A stretch of 64,000 nt of DNA from Hyperoplus lanceolatus (taxonomy: Eukaryota; Chordata; Actinopteri; Uranoscopiformes; Ammodytidae), in the NCBI GenBank assembly GCA_026929865.2, contig CM049402.1, forward strand, positions 14,613,501 to 14,677,500. Reading direction: 5' to 3'. Below are positions 45,022-60,364 of the stretch, in pieces. Numbering within the stretch: the first letter of the stretch is position 1; the number at the start of each line of letters is the position of its first letter. The notes beneath the pieces were generated by a model, which was not told the origin of the DNA, searched no databases, and saw nothing but the letters and a program-made list of their open reading frames with translations. A program made the translations under genes and the position numbers.

Positions 45022-46988
45022 ATGGATGAAAAGTCCAGCAGCAGCAGCCACCATCGGCTACTGATCGTCCTGCTCATGCTCTTGCTCTTTGGCGTCATTA
45101 TGGTCCAATATGTGTGCCCGAGCAGGTCTGAGTGCCAGGTGCTTCACCAACTGGGATCTTGGTTTGGGGACGGCAGCGCAACTGGTTACCGTAGCAAAGA
45201 AATCCAAGATGGGGTCCAAAAGGATCCGTACATAGCAGAAGACGGCGCTTTGGTCCGTTTTGTCCCTCGATTCAACTTCACCGCCGCTCATTTAAATCGT
45301 GATGTCGACTTTAACATCAAAGGAGACGATGTTATTGTTTTTCTGCACATTCAAAAAACGGGGGGCACAACGTTTGGTCGACACCTTGTGCGGAATATTC
45401 AGCTGGAGAGGCCGTGCGAGTGTCACGCAGGTCAGAAGAAATGTACCTGTTACCGACCAGGTAAAAGGGAAACCTGGCTCTTCTCCCGTTTCTCCACCGG
45501 CTGGAGCTGCGGGCTCCATGCTGACTGGACTGAGCTGACCAGATGCGTACCATCACGAATGGACTCACAAGAGGTTCCCGAGAACCTGCCCAGGTTGGTG
45601 AAATTGAATGCTATCTTTAGGGTAAATTCCTACCGTAAAATGAAATTGCTCATGGTTACTTTTAAACCTTTTCCAGTTAGGATAACTATGTAAAACTGTT
45701 ATACACATTTGATGTAGCTACACACCTTAATCTTGAGAGTGAATGTGATCCTTAGTAGGGGTTTATGATCAACAAGAAGGTGGACTAAATAATTTGTTTT
45801 CACTGTGTATTTACTTACCACAAACCAAATAAACAAAATCAAATAATTGCAAAACTCCTCACTTTTTGATTTTGTCAAATCGTTACCAGCATACCTAAAC
45901 ATTAATGTTTTTGTGTACTTAACACTATCTTCACTGTCTATTTTACATTCGGCTTTTTTCCAAACTAATCAAACTAATGCATTCTCCAAGCTTTATGATG
46001 GATGTTTTGCAAACATTTTATCCAACAGGTAGTAATCAACAATTTTTTAATGAAGAAAAAAATGTTGCAGCTCCACCTCAGATTAATTAAATGATATGAT
46101 AATTTAAGGCTTTTTCAGTTGGTTTTCTCACAGACACAATGTCCTCTTTTTCTTTCCAGCAGGAACTATTATTATATAACCATCTTAAGAGACCCAGTAT
46201 CACGCTACCTTAGCGAGTGGCGTCACGTGCAACGTGGTGCTACATGGAAGGCCTCCTTACACGTGTGTGATGGACGTTCACCAACGCTGTCTGAGCTACC
46301 AAGCTGCTACACAGGAGATGACTGGTCAGGCTGCTCCCTGCAGGAGTTCATCGACTGCCCCTACAACCTGGCCAACAACCGACAGACCCGCATGCTGGCT
46401 GATCTCAGCCTGGTGGGTTGCTACAACGTCTCAACCATGAATGAGGAAGAGCGCTGGGCACTACTCCTGGAGAGTGCCAAACGTAACCTCCTCGGCATGG
46501 CCTTCTTTGGGCTGACGGAGTACCAGCGTAAAACCCAGTATCTGTTTGAGCATACCTTCAACTTGGAGTTCATCGCACCCTTTACGCAGCTCAATGGAAC
46601 ACGCGCCGCGGGTGTTGACGTTCCTCCCGAGACACAGCACAGAATCCTGCAGCTGAACCGGTGGGACGTAGAGCTATACAAGTATGCCCGTGACCTTTTC
46701 TTGCAGCGTTTCCAGGTGGCGAGGCAGCATGAGCGCAGGCAGGCCAGAGAGAGGAGGCAGCAGGAAAGGAGGCGTTTGCGTGGAAGGCTAGCCACGAAGC
46801 AAGGGCGACAGCTGAAGCCCACAGAATCACCCCCTCAGCCTGAGAGACACTCTGTAGTTACTGAGGAGCAGCAAAAGGAGAAGGTTAGTGGAGACAGCGG
46901 GGAGTCAGATTGGCTACTTCCAGATTGGTGGGATCTGGATGAGAACGGAACAACAGAGGATTACACAGACAATGTGGAACAGTGGTAG
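45022..46988 (+). CDS. hs6st2: Heparan-sulfate 6-O-sulfotransferase 2
   Basis: Two coding exons, 45022-45593 and 46163-46988, give 465 residues. Type II membrane topology: short cytosolic N-terminus, signal anchor at 13-31, lumenal catalytic domain. The 5'-phosphosulfate-binding loop is HIQKTGGTTFGRHL (109-122); the 3'-phosphate motif ILRDPVSRYLSEW (198-210) starts exon 2. Conserved FSRFSTGWSCGLHADWTEL and CPYNLANNRQ follow, then a coiled basic stretch (RRQARERRQQERRR) and the end DYTDNVEQW. The enzyme transfers sulfate from PAPS to the 6-O position of glucosamine in heparan sulfate in the Golgi. MDEKS at the start, VCPxxxECQ after the anchor and the D-Y-(x)n-V-E-x-W end favour HS6ST2 over 1 and 3. 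It corresponds to the short isoform lacking the 40-residue insert described in mammals. The exon 2 acceptor is a CAGCAG tandem site. Confidence 0.94.
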
Positions 46989-48415
46989 TGAACGGAACAA
47001 GCATTAGGTGGTCTTCAAACTAAGTGTGCCAAGTTTGTTGTTTATGAATCAAAGTTATTTTTAGGATATGCCTTCCACTAAATTTAATTTTTGAAATGAC
47101 ATGCATATATTTATTGATAGTGACTGTACGACTTCGCCAGAACTGACATTCATAATAGATACATTTCCTTGACGGATAGTTTGGCTTGTCCAGTTTATCA
47201 GTTATCACAGAAGCCATCTAGACTGTTCTCTGGGCTTTGAAACACATGTGAACTCTTTGATCTAGCTTTTTTTTGTTAAGAAGAACAATGTTCTACTTGT
47301 TTCTATAAATGATAAGCTAATGTTTGTGATTCACAATTTACAATGTTTGCCAAATTGTTGTCTTGTCCGAAATGCATAGATTTAAAAATGTACCTGGCAT
47401 TTTAAGTCATTTATGTAACTGAAAATGGAACTTTTATAGATACCTCAAAGTGTAACATTAACTTCTAATGTAAAATTACTGAATGTGTCCCAAGTCTCAT
47501 TTTTTATATAAAATGCTTTTACATTCACTGAATTATTGTTCTTTTCTTGCCATACCGAGATATCTTTTCTGTGTCTGATGTCCTATTGTCTGAGGCCAGC
47601 ACCTTTTGTGCTGCACTTACACACCTCTGGAACACAGGGGGCGCTGAAGTATTTATAATAACATAAAACATCATTCAGTTGAGATAGTGCAGTGTTAGTT
47701 GATGTATTGTATTTGTACCTCATAAGATTTAATAGAGGGATCAGCTATGAAAGCTGCTCCTAAAATTTGAAAAATAATTCAGTAATACACTGAAATGACT
47801 TGAAATGAGATTATTGCATTGCATGAATTATGATTTAAAAAAATCATCTAGAGTTTTCAAGTTTTTTTTATTAGTAAAAAATATGCTTGAATTGAAATAT
47901 TTTAACTTTTTCGAAAATTACATATATGTGCAATTGCAAAAAGGGATATGAAGTCACTGCACAAAATAAGGAATATTGTTTTTACGTTCTGTTATTCTAT
48001 GTAGCCTATGTAAGCTCAATTAATACAAAGCAACAACAAAACACATTTGAGGAACAATGAGAGGGAACACAGTGTATGTTGTTAATTGTAGCCTATACTG
48101 AATTACGATTTGTTTTTAATTCGGTTTTGACTGAAAACAACTCATCTTTTCTTAAATGTTTGCTTCAGTAAAAACAACTTAAATAAAAATCTAAACCTAC
48201 AAGCAACCCTTGATTGCAAAGTTTGCCTCTGCTAACTTCCCTTCCTGTTTAGATCACCTGTAGACTACTACTCATAGATAGTATATAAAGCTACTATTCA
48301 GAACAGCCGGGTTGTAAACGAATTCAATTTAGCAGGCTTGTAGAGTATTTCGGATACAATCTTATTCGGCCATATTGTATGCTTGAAGTGAAACAAATTA
48401 ATATTAATAGTCAAG
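46989..48415 (+). other. hs6st2 3' untranslated region and flank
   Basis: No coding sequence. The stretch after the stop codon is probably 3' UTR for at least several hundred bases. A clear AATAAA occurs at about 48183, and AT-rich sequence lies around 47500. The true end cannot be fixed from sequence. Confidence 0.45.
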
Positions 48416-49572
48416 ACGACGCTGAAGTTGGCAGCTGATTTGCAGTAGCCGATTCGGCAGTTAAGGAAAAGTTAAGAGATTCTTAAGGAACTGTGGAGCG
48501 ACTGATTCTCCTTTGTTTAACCTCCTAAATCGCCGCGGTAAAGCCACATTAATTAGTCTAGATTATCTAAGAGAGTCTAACCATTCTTTAAAAACAGTTT
48601 ACAAATGATGTAACCTTTATTAAGCTTGTTTAAAAGAAAGAGAGGGGAGATTTCACTGCTTTTTTTTTGCATCTGGACCACATTAGAACTGGTCCTGATT
48701 GAAAACCACTGCACCTAGACTCTTCAAATCTGGACTAGAATATCACAGTGAGGCTATAGATTATAGAAAACATAGTTTCTGATGTGTGAAACTTTTTTTC
48801 TATTTGTGAAAATGCAAAGAATGCACATTTTAATGGTTTTTAGGGGTCTAGGCCGCATTAGAACTGGTCCTGATTGAAAACCACTGCACCTAGACTCTTC
48901 AAACCTGGACTATATTATCACAGCGAGGCTATAGATTATAGAAAACATAGTTTTTGATTTGTGAAACTTTTTTTCTATTTGTGAAAATGAAATAAAGGTA
49001 CATGTCAACCAGGGCTGTACGCTTATTTTTTTAGGTGGTAGCACTGGTGCTAGCAAGCAAGAAAAATCAGTAGCACAAAAATAAATTCAGTAGCACACAA
49101 AGTAGCCTATGATCGAAAACTTGCATAACCTTAACCCTTGCATTTCGCTCTAATTACCTTTTGAGCATGTCATCTTGGTCTCATTTGAGATTCTCAATTA
49201 ATATTATATCCTAGTGTGTGCAGTAATAATTATAGAAAAATTAATTAGGGTGCACTGATTGCAATTTAGACAAAATAATCTATCCTGCCAATTGCAATTT
49301 TTTGCTGATTCAGAATGATTTCTTCCCATAAAAATATAAAAATAATATCTATATATTTTTCGTATATACATATAATTATTATATTTATAATAATAAACAT
49401 TTTTAGAAAATGTCCTTCTGTTAATTAAAACCAAACTTTAAAATATTAAACATAGCCTATTAGATAAATAAGTATACATATTGGTAAAATTTAGGATAAA
49501 TTAAATAGGTTGTTCTGAATGTGTTGGGAGCATAGGTTGGGAGTAGCTTTTCAGTGGCTTATTTAAAACTTT

Positions 49573-50390
49573 GGTTGCGTTCCGAATCGCATACTCTTTC
49601 TTTTTTCTATTCTACATACTACATCCGACAATAAAAAGAATCTAGTTAGGATGCAGTAGGCATACTATTGGGACATACTTTTCTCTCTTATTTCATCATA
49701 ACATTGCGCCTTGATCTTGCCTCTTGCTTTTATATCCGTCGCATCCCCGTTTGTTTTCATATGGAGGCTTCGTCGATGTTACGTCACTTCACGTGCGCAC
49801 TGGATTGTGGGTCAGAATCGCCCAAATAGGATGCAGTTTTCAACACTAAGGTTGCATTCCGAATCGCATACTTTCTACTATATAGTATGTATAAAAAAGA
49901 TTTAGGATGTCCCGATTCTTGTGGCCAGATTTAGGATGGTTAGAAGTACCCGGATGTCCTACTTCATGCGGCCAAGATTGTTAGTGTTGAAAAGTGCATC
50001 CTATTTGGGCGATTCTGACCCACAATCCAGTGCGCACATGAAGTGACGTAACATCGACGAAGCCTCCATATAAAAACAAACGGGGATGCGACGGATATAA
50101 AAGCAAGAGGCAAGATCAAGGCGCAATGTTATGATGAAATAAGAGAGAAAAGTATGTCCCAATAGTATGCCTACAGCATCCTAACTAGATTCTTTTTATC
50201 GTCGGATGTAGTATGTAGAATAGAAAAAAGAAAGAGTATGCGATTCGGAACGCAACCTTACAATCTTGGCCGCATGAAGTAGGATATCCGGGTACTTCTA
50301 ACCATCCTAAACTGGCCACAAGAATCGGGACATCCTAAATCATTTTTCTACATACTATATAGTAGAAAGTATGCGATTCGGAACGCAACC
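49573..50390. mobile_element. MITE with a second copy of its own family inside (copy 3)
   Basis: The outer copy is 49573-49849 plus 50258-50390, with ends GGTTGCGTTCCGAATCGC and the inverse. It is flanked by TTT (49570-49572 and 50391-50393); the empty site, with a single TTT in the reverse complement, is at about 35406-35416. Confidence 0.85.
49850..50257. mobile_element. Inner MITE nested in same-family MITE (copy 4)
   Basis: Begins GGTTGCATTCCGAATCGC and ends GCGATTCGGAACGCAACC, in the opposite orientation to the host copy. It breaks the host at CAACACTAACAATC (intact at about 1768-1781), with TAA on the left and TTA on the right, a 3-bp duplication with one change. Confidence 0.83.
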
Positions 50391-50675
50391 TTTGTTTGCT
50401 GCAGCTGAAGGAGTTGCCTTTCAAGCTAGAACACTACAACTTCCTGTTCTTACCAGCTTCAAAATAAAACAGGCTTTTAATGTGAAGGCGCACAGCAAAT
50501 GTTCTGTTTGCACACGCGCTAACTTAACTGCGTTAATGTGCCGTCTTCTTCCGGTTATTACCGTTGGTGAAGTTGTTATACCTTAAATCGCTGCACGAGC
50601 ACAGATCCCGAGTACACATATCTTTCACCAGCGAAAGTGGAGGGTGGACTCAATAACTAGCCCAGTATAAAGGAA

Positions 50676-53160
<2,485 letters not shown>

Positions 53161-54258
53161 GAGTCTAGGTGTAGTGGTTTTCAATCAGGACCAGTTCTTA
53201 TGCGGTCTGGGCCCCAAAAAAGCGTTGACATGTGCCTTTATTGCATTTTCAGAAATAGAAAAAAAGTTTCACAAATCAGAAAGTATGTTATCTATAATCT
53301 ATAGCCTCTCTGTGATATTCTAGTCCAGATTTCAAGAGTCTAGGTGCAGTGGTTTTCAATCAGGACCAGTTCTAATGCGGTCTAGACCCCAAAAAAGCGT
53401 TGACGTGCGTTTATTGTATTTTCACAGATAGGGTAAAAGTTTCACAAATCAGAAACTATGTTTTCCATAATGTATAGCCTCTCTGTGATATTCTAGTCCC
53501 GATTTGAAGAGTCTAGGTGCAGTGGTTTTCAATCAGGACCAGTTCTAATGCGGTCTGGACCCCAAAAAAGCGTTGACATGTGCCTTTATTTAATTTTCAC
53601 AAATTTTAATTTTAATTTTCCTTTATTTATTCTCGAAAGATCAATTGAGGGTTACCCTCTTTTACAATGACGTCGAGTCAATTACAGATACACAATATAC
53701 AATGAGAATACACAACAAGCTTACAAAGAGACAACAGCAATTAAAACATTCAGATCAATTGAATAAAGCAGAACAATAGCCTAATTAAAACAGTTCCAAG
53801 TGGAGTGGGGCTGATTCAAAATAATAACTTTAAATTGGTTAACAGTTATGAGTGTATTTATTTTAATTTGATGTTGTAGGCTGTTCCAGGAGTCAGGTGC
53901 ACTGTGACTAAAAGCAGTTTTACCAAGGTCAGACCGGGTGTATGGAACATACATGAGCATTTCAGTTGAGCGGGTTTGATAAAGCCCATCTGAAATAGAA
54001 AAAAAGTTTAACAAATCAGAAACTATATTTTCTATAATCTATAGCCTCACTGTGATATTCTAGTCGAGATTTAAAGAGTCTAGGTGCAGTGGTTTTCAAT
54101 CAGGACCAGTTCTAATGCGGTCTAGACCCCAAAAAAAACTTGACATGTGCCTTTATTGCATTTTCACAAATAGAAAAAAAGTTTCACAAATCAAAAACTA
54201 TGTTTTCCATAATCTAGAGCCTCACTGTGATATTCTAGTCCAGATTTGAAGAGTCTAG
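53161..54258 (+). repeat. Tandem monomers of about 174 bp (F3 right arm)
   Basis: Monomers start with GAGTCTAGGTG at 53161, 53336, 53509, 54076 and 54251 (spacing 175, 173 and 175 where uninterrupted). Each contains GTGGTTTTCAATCAGGACCA and AGCCTCTCTGTGATATTC. The third is split by a LINE end, the fifth by the element at 54259-55236. Confidence 0.85.
53600..53995 (-). mobile_element. LINE 3' end inserted in an F3 monomer
   Basis: The minus-strand frame at 53781-54014 has the SHSAPDSWNSLQHQIKI block typical of LINE ORF2 C-termini. The low-coordinate side has an A-rich tail on the minus strand (AATTAAAATT). The host monomer is broken after TTTTCACAAA and resumes at GAAATAGAAAAAAAG. Confidence 0.7.
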
Positions 54259-55236
54259 TGGCGCTTTTCCACCGCATGGTATCAGCTCGACTCAACTCGA
54301 CTCGACTCGCATTTTTGGCTTTTCCACCGCAATTTCATGGTACCTGGTACCACGTAGGGCTGCTTTTGGTATCGCCCGCTCTAGGGTCCAAGCGAGCTGA
54401 GCCGATGCTAAAAAGTGACGTCGGCAGACGGCCGGCCACTGATTGGCCAGAGACTATTGTCTGGCCAATCAGTGGCCAGAGACTACCGGCTTCATTCTGT
54501 TGTTTATTCTCCCCAACTCTCCGGGACTTTTGAGTGTATTTACGCCGCGTGCAGCCTTCTCTGGCTCTCTTTCATTTGATTTGCATCACAGATCCGAATT
54601 TATTTTCCATATATTCGCTAAGCTCACCCAGTGTTGGTTGTTGGGGAAGTTACTTACATACGAGAGGAGACATGTAGGGCAGCTAGCAGCTAGGCTAAAT
54701 AGTAGCCAGCTGGGACAGACATGATAGCGAGCGTTTACATTACAAGCCTCGGACTGAACTGATTACCTCAATAAAATATTCAGGCTGAGACACGGCTTGC
54801 ATTTGAAAACACCTATCCTGAAACAAGCACTAAACAGTCAACTTTATCATGCCCGTGTTTACGTGCATAGGGATGTACGTGACGCATCCCTACAGCTGAC
54901 TGTGTGGCAGAGTCACACATCGGGACAACAACCATCCCTTTTAATGGCCCGTAGCAATATTCTTCTACTTCTTTTAGCAAACAGATACAAGGGGGGTATT
55001 TCTTAAACATTTTTCATCCGTGTTTTTGGCGGTTGGTTCAGTTAATAATGCAACAACTGCTCGTAATTTCTGCTTTGCTACTTTGCTCCGGAGTAGGCTT
55101 TCAGCCCCTTACGACGACCCCGCCCACGTTCAGCAGGTACTATTTGCGGTGGAAAACAACCCGTGCTGCTACCAAACCAAGTTGAGTCGAGTCGAGTTGA
55201 GTCGAGTCGAGCTACATGTGCGGTGGAAAAGCGCCA
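54259..55236. mobile_element. Element with TGGCGCTTTTCCACCGCA ends and TAG duplication
   Basis: The terminal inverted repeats are TGGCGCTTTTCCACCGCA and TGCGGTGGAAAAGCGCCA (perfect 18 bp), followed inward by ACTCGACTCGACTC-type repeats on both sides. The 3-bp duplication TAG is at 54256-54258 and 55237-55239; the empty site GAGTCTAGGTGCAG is seen in neighbouring monomers. It is 978 bp without recognisable transposase. A 3-bp duplication suggests PIF/Harbinger-type mobilisation (inference). Confidence 0.85.
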
Positions 55237-55886
55237 TAGGTGCAGTGGTTTTCAATCAGGACCAGTTCTAATGCGGTCCAGATGCAAAAAAAGCAGTGAG
55301 ATCTCCCCTCTCTTTCTTTTAAACAAACTTAATAAAGGTTACATCAATTTTAAACTGTTTTTAAGGAATGGTTAGACTCTCTTAGATATTCTAGACTAAT
55401 TAATGTGGCTTTACCGCGGCGATTTAGGAGGTTAAACAACGGAGAATCAGTCGCTCCGCCGCTCCTTAAGAATCCCTTAACTTTTCCTTAACTGCCGAAT
55501 CGGCTGCTGCGAATCAGCTGCCAACTTCAGCGTCGTGTTGGACGAAAAGCTACCTAGCATCAGGTGGAATAGATGAAGAGTGCTCAGTTAGCTAACTATT
55601 TTAGCTCAGAAGAAGAAAAAATATTAATATACTGATTTTATCAGTTGTAAGCCGTTAAAATGAGGCATGAATATTTTACAATAATTAAAATGTGTTTTTA
55701 GCTCAAAATGCTTTATATCTTCCGCCAAATTAACCTTCCGCCTAATTAACAAAGCTGGCTCAAAACTCAATCCAATAACGGAATAGGCTATTTTAACAAA
55801 ACTGCTTTTAAAGTATTTTTGTAAAGATAAACATAGTTAACCCTCTGGGTGGATTATTAGGCCTAGTATGAACGCTATAGCGTAGG

Positions 55887-56112
55887 TAGTCTGGCTTGAC
55901 CACTCCCGCCAGCGTCTATTAAGCGCTGGCGTCGGCAAACAACGCTACGCCTCCATTGGCTGCTTCCCGGGGTTAGCCCCGCCGTAGATGATTGTGATTG
56001 GTTTAAATAAATAAAAACAGGACAGCCCAGTTTCCCCCCGAATAGACGGCTCTAAACGGAGTGCTTCCAGACCATAATACTTGCTGTAGTTTGGTCTGGC
56101 TTTGCGAGACTA
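55887..56112. mobile_element. Short TAGTCTGGC-ended element with 9-bp target duplication
   Basis: 226 bp, from TAGTCTGGCTTGACCACTCC to GGCTTTGCGAGACTA. Perfect 9-bp duplication TAGCGTAGG (55878-55886 and 56113-56121). The ends resemble those of the TAGCCTGG family. Non-coding. Confidence 0.85.
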
Positions 56113-56121
56113 TAGCGTAGG

Positions 56122-57914
56122 CTACCAAGAAAGTCTTATATCCTCTTATCCGCCTTTTTTATGTGCAATATTAAGTTTAGGCTACATAGCTGGTGTGTTG
56201 GCTAAACTCACCGAAGACGCAAGTGCGCCAGCCTACCTTTTAGTAGCGTTTAGTCATAACTTTGATTTCCTCGGCCGCTAATGATGTTACCTTATAAACG
56301 AAAGGAAACAAGCACTATCTCACTATCTCTCTCTTTCTCTCTCGCCCAACTCCTCCCTCACCATTTTGCCCTCCCTCGATTCTGCTGCGAGTGTAGGCTA
56401 CAGTCCGTGCTGCAGCCATGGACATATAAAGAAAGGCTGCAGCCAGCAAACATTCCAGCTGCCAGCCAAACCCCGCTTATTTCTCCTTTCATTCCGCGGC
56501 GCTTACACCTTTTTTGAATTTTACTTTTTATTTTACTTCCTTAGATTTTATTATGTCTGGCTAGCGATAACACGCCTTCTTTTCTTCTTTCACTTACAGG
56601 GCAATGCTGGTTGTATGCTATATCAGAATAAGAAGGCTTCTTTGTGGAAAACAACCAAATAAATAGGCTTCAAAATTTAACCTGTCGTTGATTTTAGGGG
56701 AAGACATTGCAGCCTGAACCCGAGTGTACTACAAACAGGTAAGAGGCTGAGCTCGTCTGGCGCAGTTGAGTTTGCAGACATATTAATGCTGCCTAGTTTT
56801 ATTTTTTAATCCATGTTTCAGTCATTTGAAACCCGTCAACTCTGCCTGTTGCGTGGAAGCCCCAAGCTGCCTTTAATAGGGTTTGATATGGGCGTAATTG
56901 CAGTATTACACAGCAGTAATTACATTAACATTACACATGCTTTAGGCAGGTCTGTTGAGAGCTGACGAATACGCGCATGTGTGGAACACAAATATTGCTG
57001 CAAGCTGCGCTCACGTTTTAGTCTGTATACAAGGGTTTGGTTGCAATAAGATCTTTGTTTACTGTAATATTGTGTTGTTTACTTTATTTATAGCTAGTGA
57101 GGAGCAGCTGCAAGTTGCTTCCTTGCTTTTACTGACTATCTGCAGGATCCTCCATGCAAGCATGCAGGGAGGCTGATTATTGTCCTTGTTTACCCTTAGG
57201 GGTCAGACACTCAAGCCACCATGGCAGACTGTGTTGTCACTAGTTGTCTGCATGTACTGTTTGCACTTGGATGTATTTCCATAATCTTGGCTCGTTCAAC
57301 AGCACAGCCAGTCAAGACAAGTTCACGCTCCCTTCGAGGCTGTGGACTCTGCACCAGTCTAGCTAGTTTATCTTTACTAAACTGAAAAACATACATGAGC
57401 ATCCCGTCACATTTCCCACATAACCTGTTTTCATTTCCCCTCTCACACAGATACACATTAACTGCCCAGGGATGCTCAAATTTTTATGGTGCAAATAAAA
57501 ACCATTGGCCAACAACACACACGTTATTGGTCCACCTATAATACAGTTTTTTCATGCAGTTAACTTTCGTTATCTCACTACAGGGATGTGAAACTCCTAA
57601 GTCGAAATGTGAAATGAGAGCTTTTGGGCTCTACACTTTATTTTATTCTGAACTAAAACTTGAGGTGCAGAAGGCAGTCTATACCACATTGTTTCACTGC
57701 TTTGATCAGGCTACGTTGTCCTGTATGCTACGTTGTCCTTTATGATGAGATAGGCTTGTTGTATGTTTGCTTGAATGGGAACTGTGGTGCTCTAATGAGC
57801 TGAAAGTATTACTGATTAACCTAATTACATAGCTCCCTCCCTCTTTGGCTTTCACGCTCTTTGTGATTTATGGATCTTCCACCTTGTGCTTTTTAATCAA
57901 TCACCTGGTCATAG
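56122..57914. other. Possible untranslated exon(s) of a gene to the right
   Basis: No coding region is recognised. Bases 56698-56738 have an exon-like layout: a pyrimidine-rich acceptor ending TTTTAG, 41 bases, and a consensus donor CAG/GTAAGA. A CT-rich tract with a TATAAA-like motif lies at 56425. These could be 5' untranslated exons, but they are unsupported without transcripts. Confidence 0.25.
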
Positions 57915-58360
57915 ACCCTGTTTCCACCTGGGATTAACATCTGACTTTTTGAATCTGGTTACAAGTGGCCAGCTCTCAGTCCGTGTTCCCACTTGTATTT
58001 TCAAATGTGACTTCTCTGTCTACTTGTGATCCGATTCCATTTACCAGCTGGCGGATGCAACTAACGTTCATGAGGCTTCTATAAAAGCTGCATTGAACGC
58101 CAGTGATGCATTTTTAACGTATTTCCGCTCAGGCAGGGGGCAGCAGTTGATTAGGCGGTTCCTAATGTGACCAAAAACCACATAGGTGTTCCCACTACAA
58201 AATGATTGTGAATACAAGCGACACAACCGACGTAAACCACCTCCAAATGTGGTTTTTGTGATCCGATCTCAATGCGTCTTAAGAGTGTTTTCACCTGTAG
58301 TTAGAGCTGTATTCATGTGATCCGATTACAAAAGTCAGATATGCCAAGTGGAAACGGGGT
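57915..58360. mobile_element. MITE with ACCCTGTTTCCAC ends
   Basis: The left end ACCCTGTTTCCACCTGG pairs with the right end AAGTGGAAACGGGGT, and the inner segments CATCTGACTTTTTGAATC and GATTACAAAAGTCAGATA also pair. GTGATCCGAT recurs in both arms. 446 bp, non-coding. Confidence 0.75.
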
Positions 58361-59783
58361 AGATGCTATTCTGTTTTCCACTCGTCCTTGTTGCTGCTCT
58401 CGAAAAATAAGAGTTGTCTCTTCAATTAACTGAAACACAAAGCAAATGTTTTGGAGATCAGAGCTGTATTTTCATTGCAGTCAATAGTGGTTGCACTACA
58501 CCACAGCCTCTAAAGAAGGAATTCACTGAGCTTTTGGGAATGGAGAAACTCCAGAAACTTTTCTTTTAAACTCACACACAATAAGCTCACATATTCATCT
58601 TTGAAAATAAAAAAGACACACAGGTACGGGCCAAGATAATAATGCTAAATCCCTCAATATTTTACCAGAGTCTGTGAAAAAAGCAACTTCATGGTTTAAT
58701 GATGCTTTTTGTCGTATATCAATATCTACTACAATTCAACTTCTTTTTAGTATCTCAATATCTAAAATACTTTCACTGCAAATTTCCAACAGGGAGCACA
58801 CATGTTTTCTGCAGAAAATGTTTGCTTTTCTACTTTTATAATTATTTTGTTATTTTCTGTCAACCTGCAGTATTCACCAAAAACACATTACATTTCGATT
58901 AAAGACATTCACTTAATGCTCTTAATCTAGAACTAAGCATAATACATGTATTAATAGGGTAACTATTTTTTGTGCCTCCACTAGAACTGATATCTCAACC
59001 TCTCCCAAAACTCATATTTCAATTGGCACTATTAATTAATTTAGTGCTTTCCCTCAAACAGTAACTACTCTCAACTTCTTCATGCACGTTTTTTGTACCT
59101 CGACCGCCGCTTCAGCTTCTTTCAGTATTTCAACTACTGCAAATGTTTGGAGTGCATATTTTTTAGCAGCGAGCACAACTACATGTTCAGAAAATGTAGC
59201 CTCATCTAGTTTTATAATTAATATGTTTCCTCGGTCAACCAGCTGTTTAAGACCACAACAACACTTTCTATTCCCATTTATCGCAACAATACAGCAATGC
59301 AGGGCACTTAAAATATCCTCCTGCCTATAACACGAAAAAGAAAAGAGAAAAATATGACTGTTAATATGTCACCTTGCCTTTCACTGAATGCATGCCTGAC
59401 ACTCAGTTCTGTTGGTATAAGGCTATCAGTGCCAGCAGATAAGGTGCAGGGCTGACGGTCGAGGTGGCACCCAGCCTAAACACAAGCCATAATGCAGACG
59501 TCAGAGCTCTGGTGAAGGTTACACTGCCGGTATCCCTTTGGTGCACTGTGTTTGATGAGGAACGCAGTGCGCCGGAGTCAACAGCAGCCTCCCCCATCTG
59601 TCCTCCTTATACTTCCCCCCCATTCTGTTCCACCTACACGGTGACCCCCACCTACTAACTGCAGGAGCCACTCCATGCAGACACCTGGAGGACAGGCAGC
59701 AGCATAATGACTGTTATAACTAGGGCACTCTATATTTGTTCACCATGCCGCATCCACCCAGATTACTACTTATGCTGCATCGT
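58361..59783. other. Unassigned sequence
   Basis: No gene, RNA or element could be supported here. Short open frames lack recognisable domains. Confidence 0.4.
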
Positions 59784-60364
59784 AAAGGTTCAGTAGGCCA
59801 AGATGTGTTCTGTACATCATGAACACATGTTAATATGTTTTTTGGGCTGTTTTGATAATTAATCAACACAGGTTTTATATTCTCAAATATGAGGATTTGC
59901 TGTTTTTGTCATATGAGAAATAATGTGCAGTGTGAGTATTTAGGCAAGAGAGATTTTAGATTGCAATACTCCCGTGTCACCCCTCCCTTTTGGAGAATGT
60001 ACAGAAGCTACGGTGGCCTTCAAGGACAAGAAGCTTGTTGGTAAATATGGCATCTACTACCGCCACTGCCTCAAGTCTTACACAATATCAAGTAATGAGG
60101 TGAAGATGTATTTAGTTATTTTTTCTATTGTACTTTTTCTTTGTCTTCCAAGAGATGCATTTCCTACAACTCCCACTGTCCATTCAGTGCTACTGCAGAA
60201 ACATGGTGGTGCGCCCCGCTCCTATTTAGACATTCTAAAATTATACAAATTATATTTTTTTCAAGCGATAATACACTAATTAAAACATACTTAGGAATAT
60301 TTTATTCCATTTCTACCAAGTTTTTTTCAGAAAAATCACATTAATTCTACACACTGTACCTATA
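59784..60364. mobile_element. Copy of a common fish repeat with AGGTNCAGT ends
   Basis: TAAAGGTTCAGTAGG at the left and ACACACTGTACCTATA at the right are imperfect inverses. The internal motifs CACCCCTCCCTTTTGGA and AGCTACGGTGGCCTTCA match a repeat I know to be widespread in teleosts; classification from memory, borders approximate. Confidence 0.6.

Larger units (their letters stand above)
49012..50660 (+). mobile_element. CAGGGCTGTACGC-type element, copy 3
   Basis: Starts CAGGGCTGTACGCTTA and matches the inverse of 35150-35950 on both sides of the nested MITEs (49573-50390). Ends near GGAGGGTGGACTCAATAAC. Non-coding; hAT-like end only. Confidence 0.6.

Noticed and set aside
46421..46822. 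Minus-strand open frame of 133 codons
   Set aside because: Antisense of hs6st2 exon 2, without domain content.
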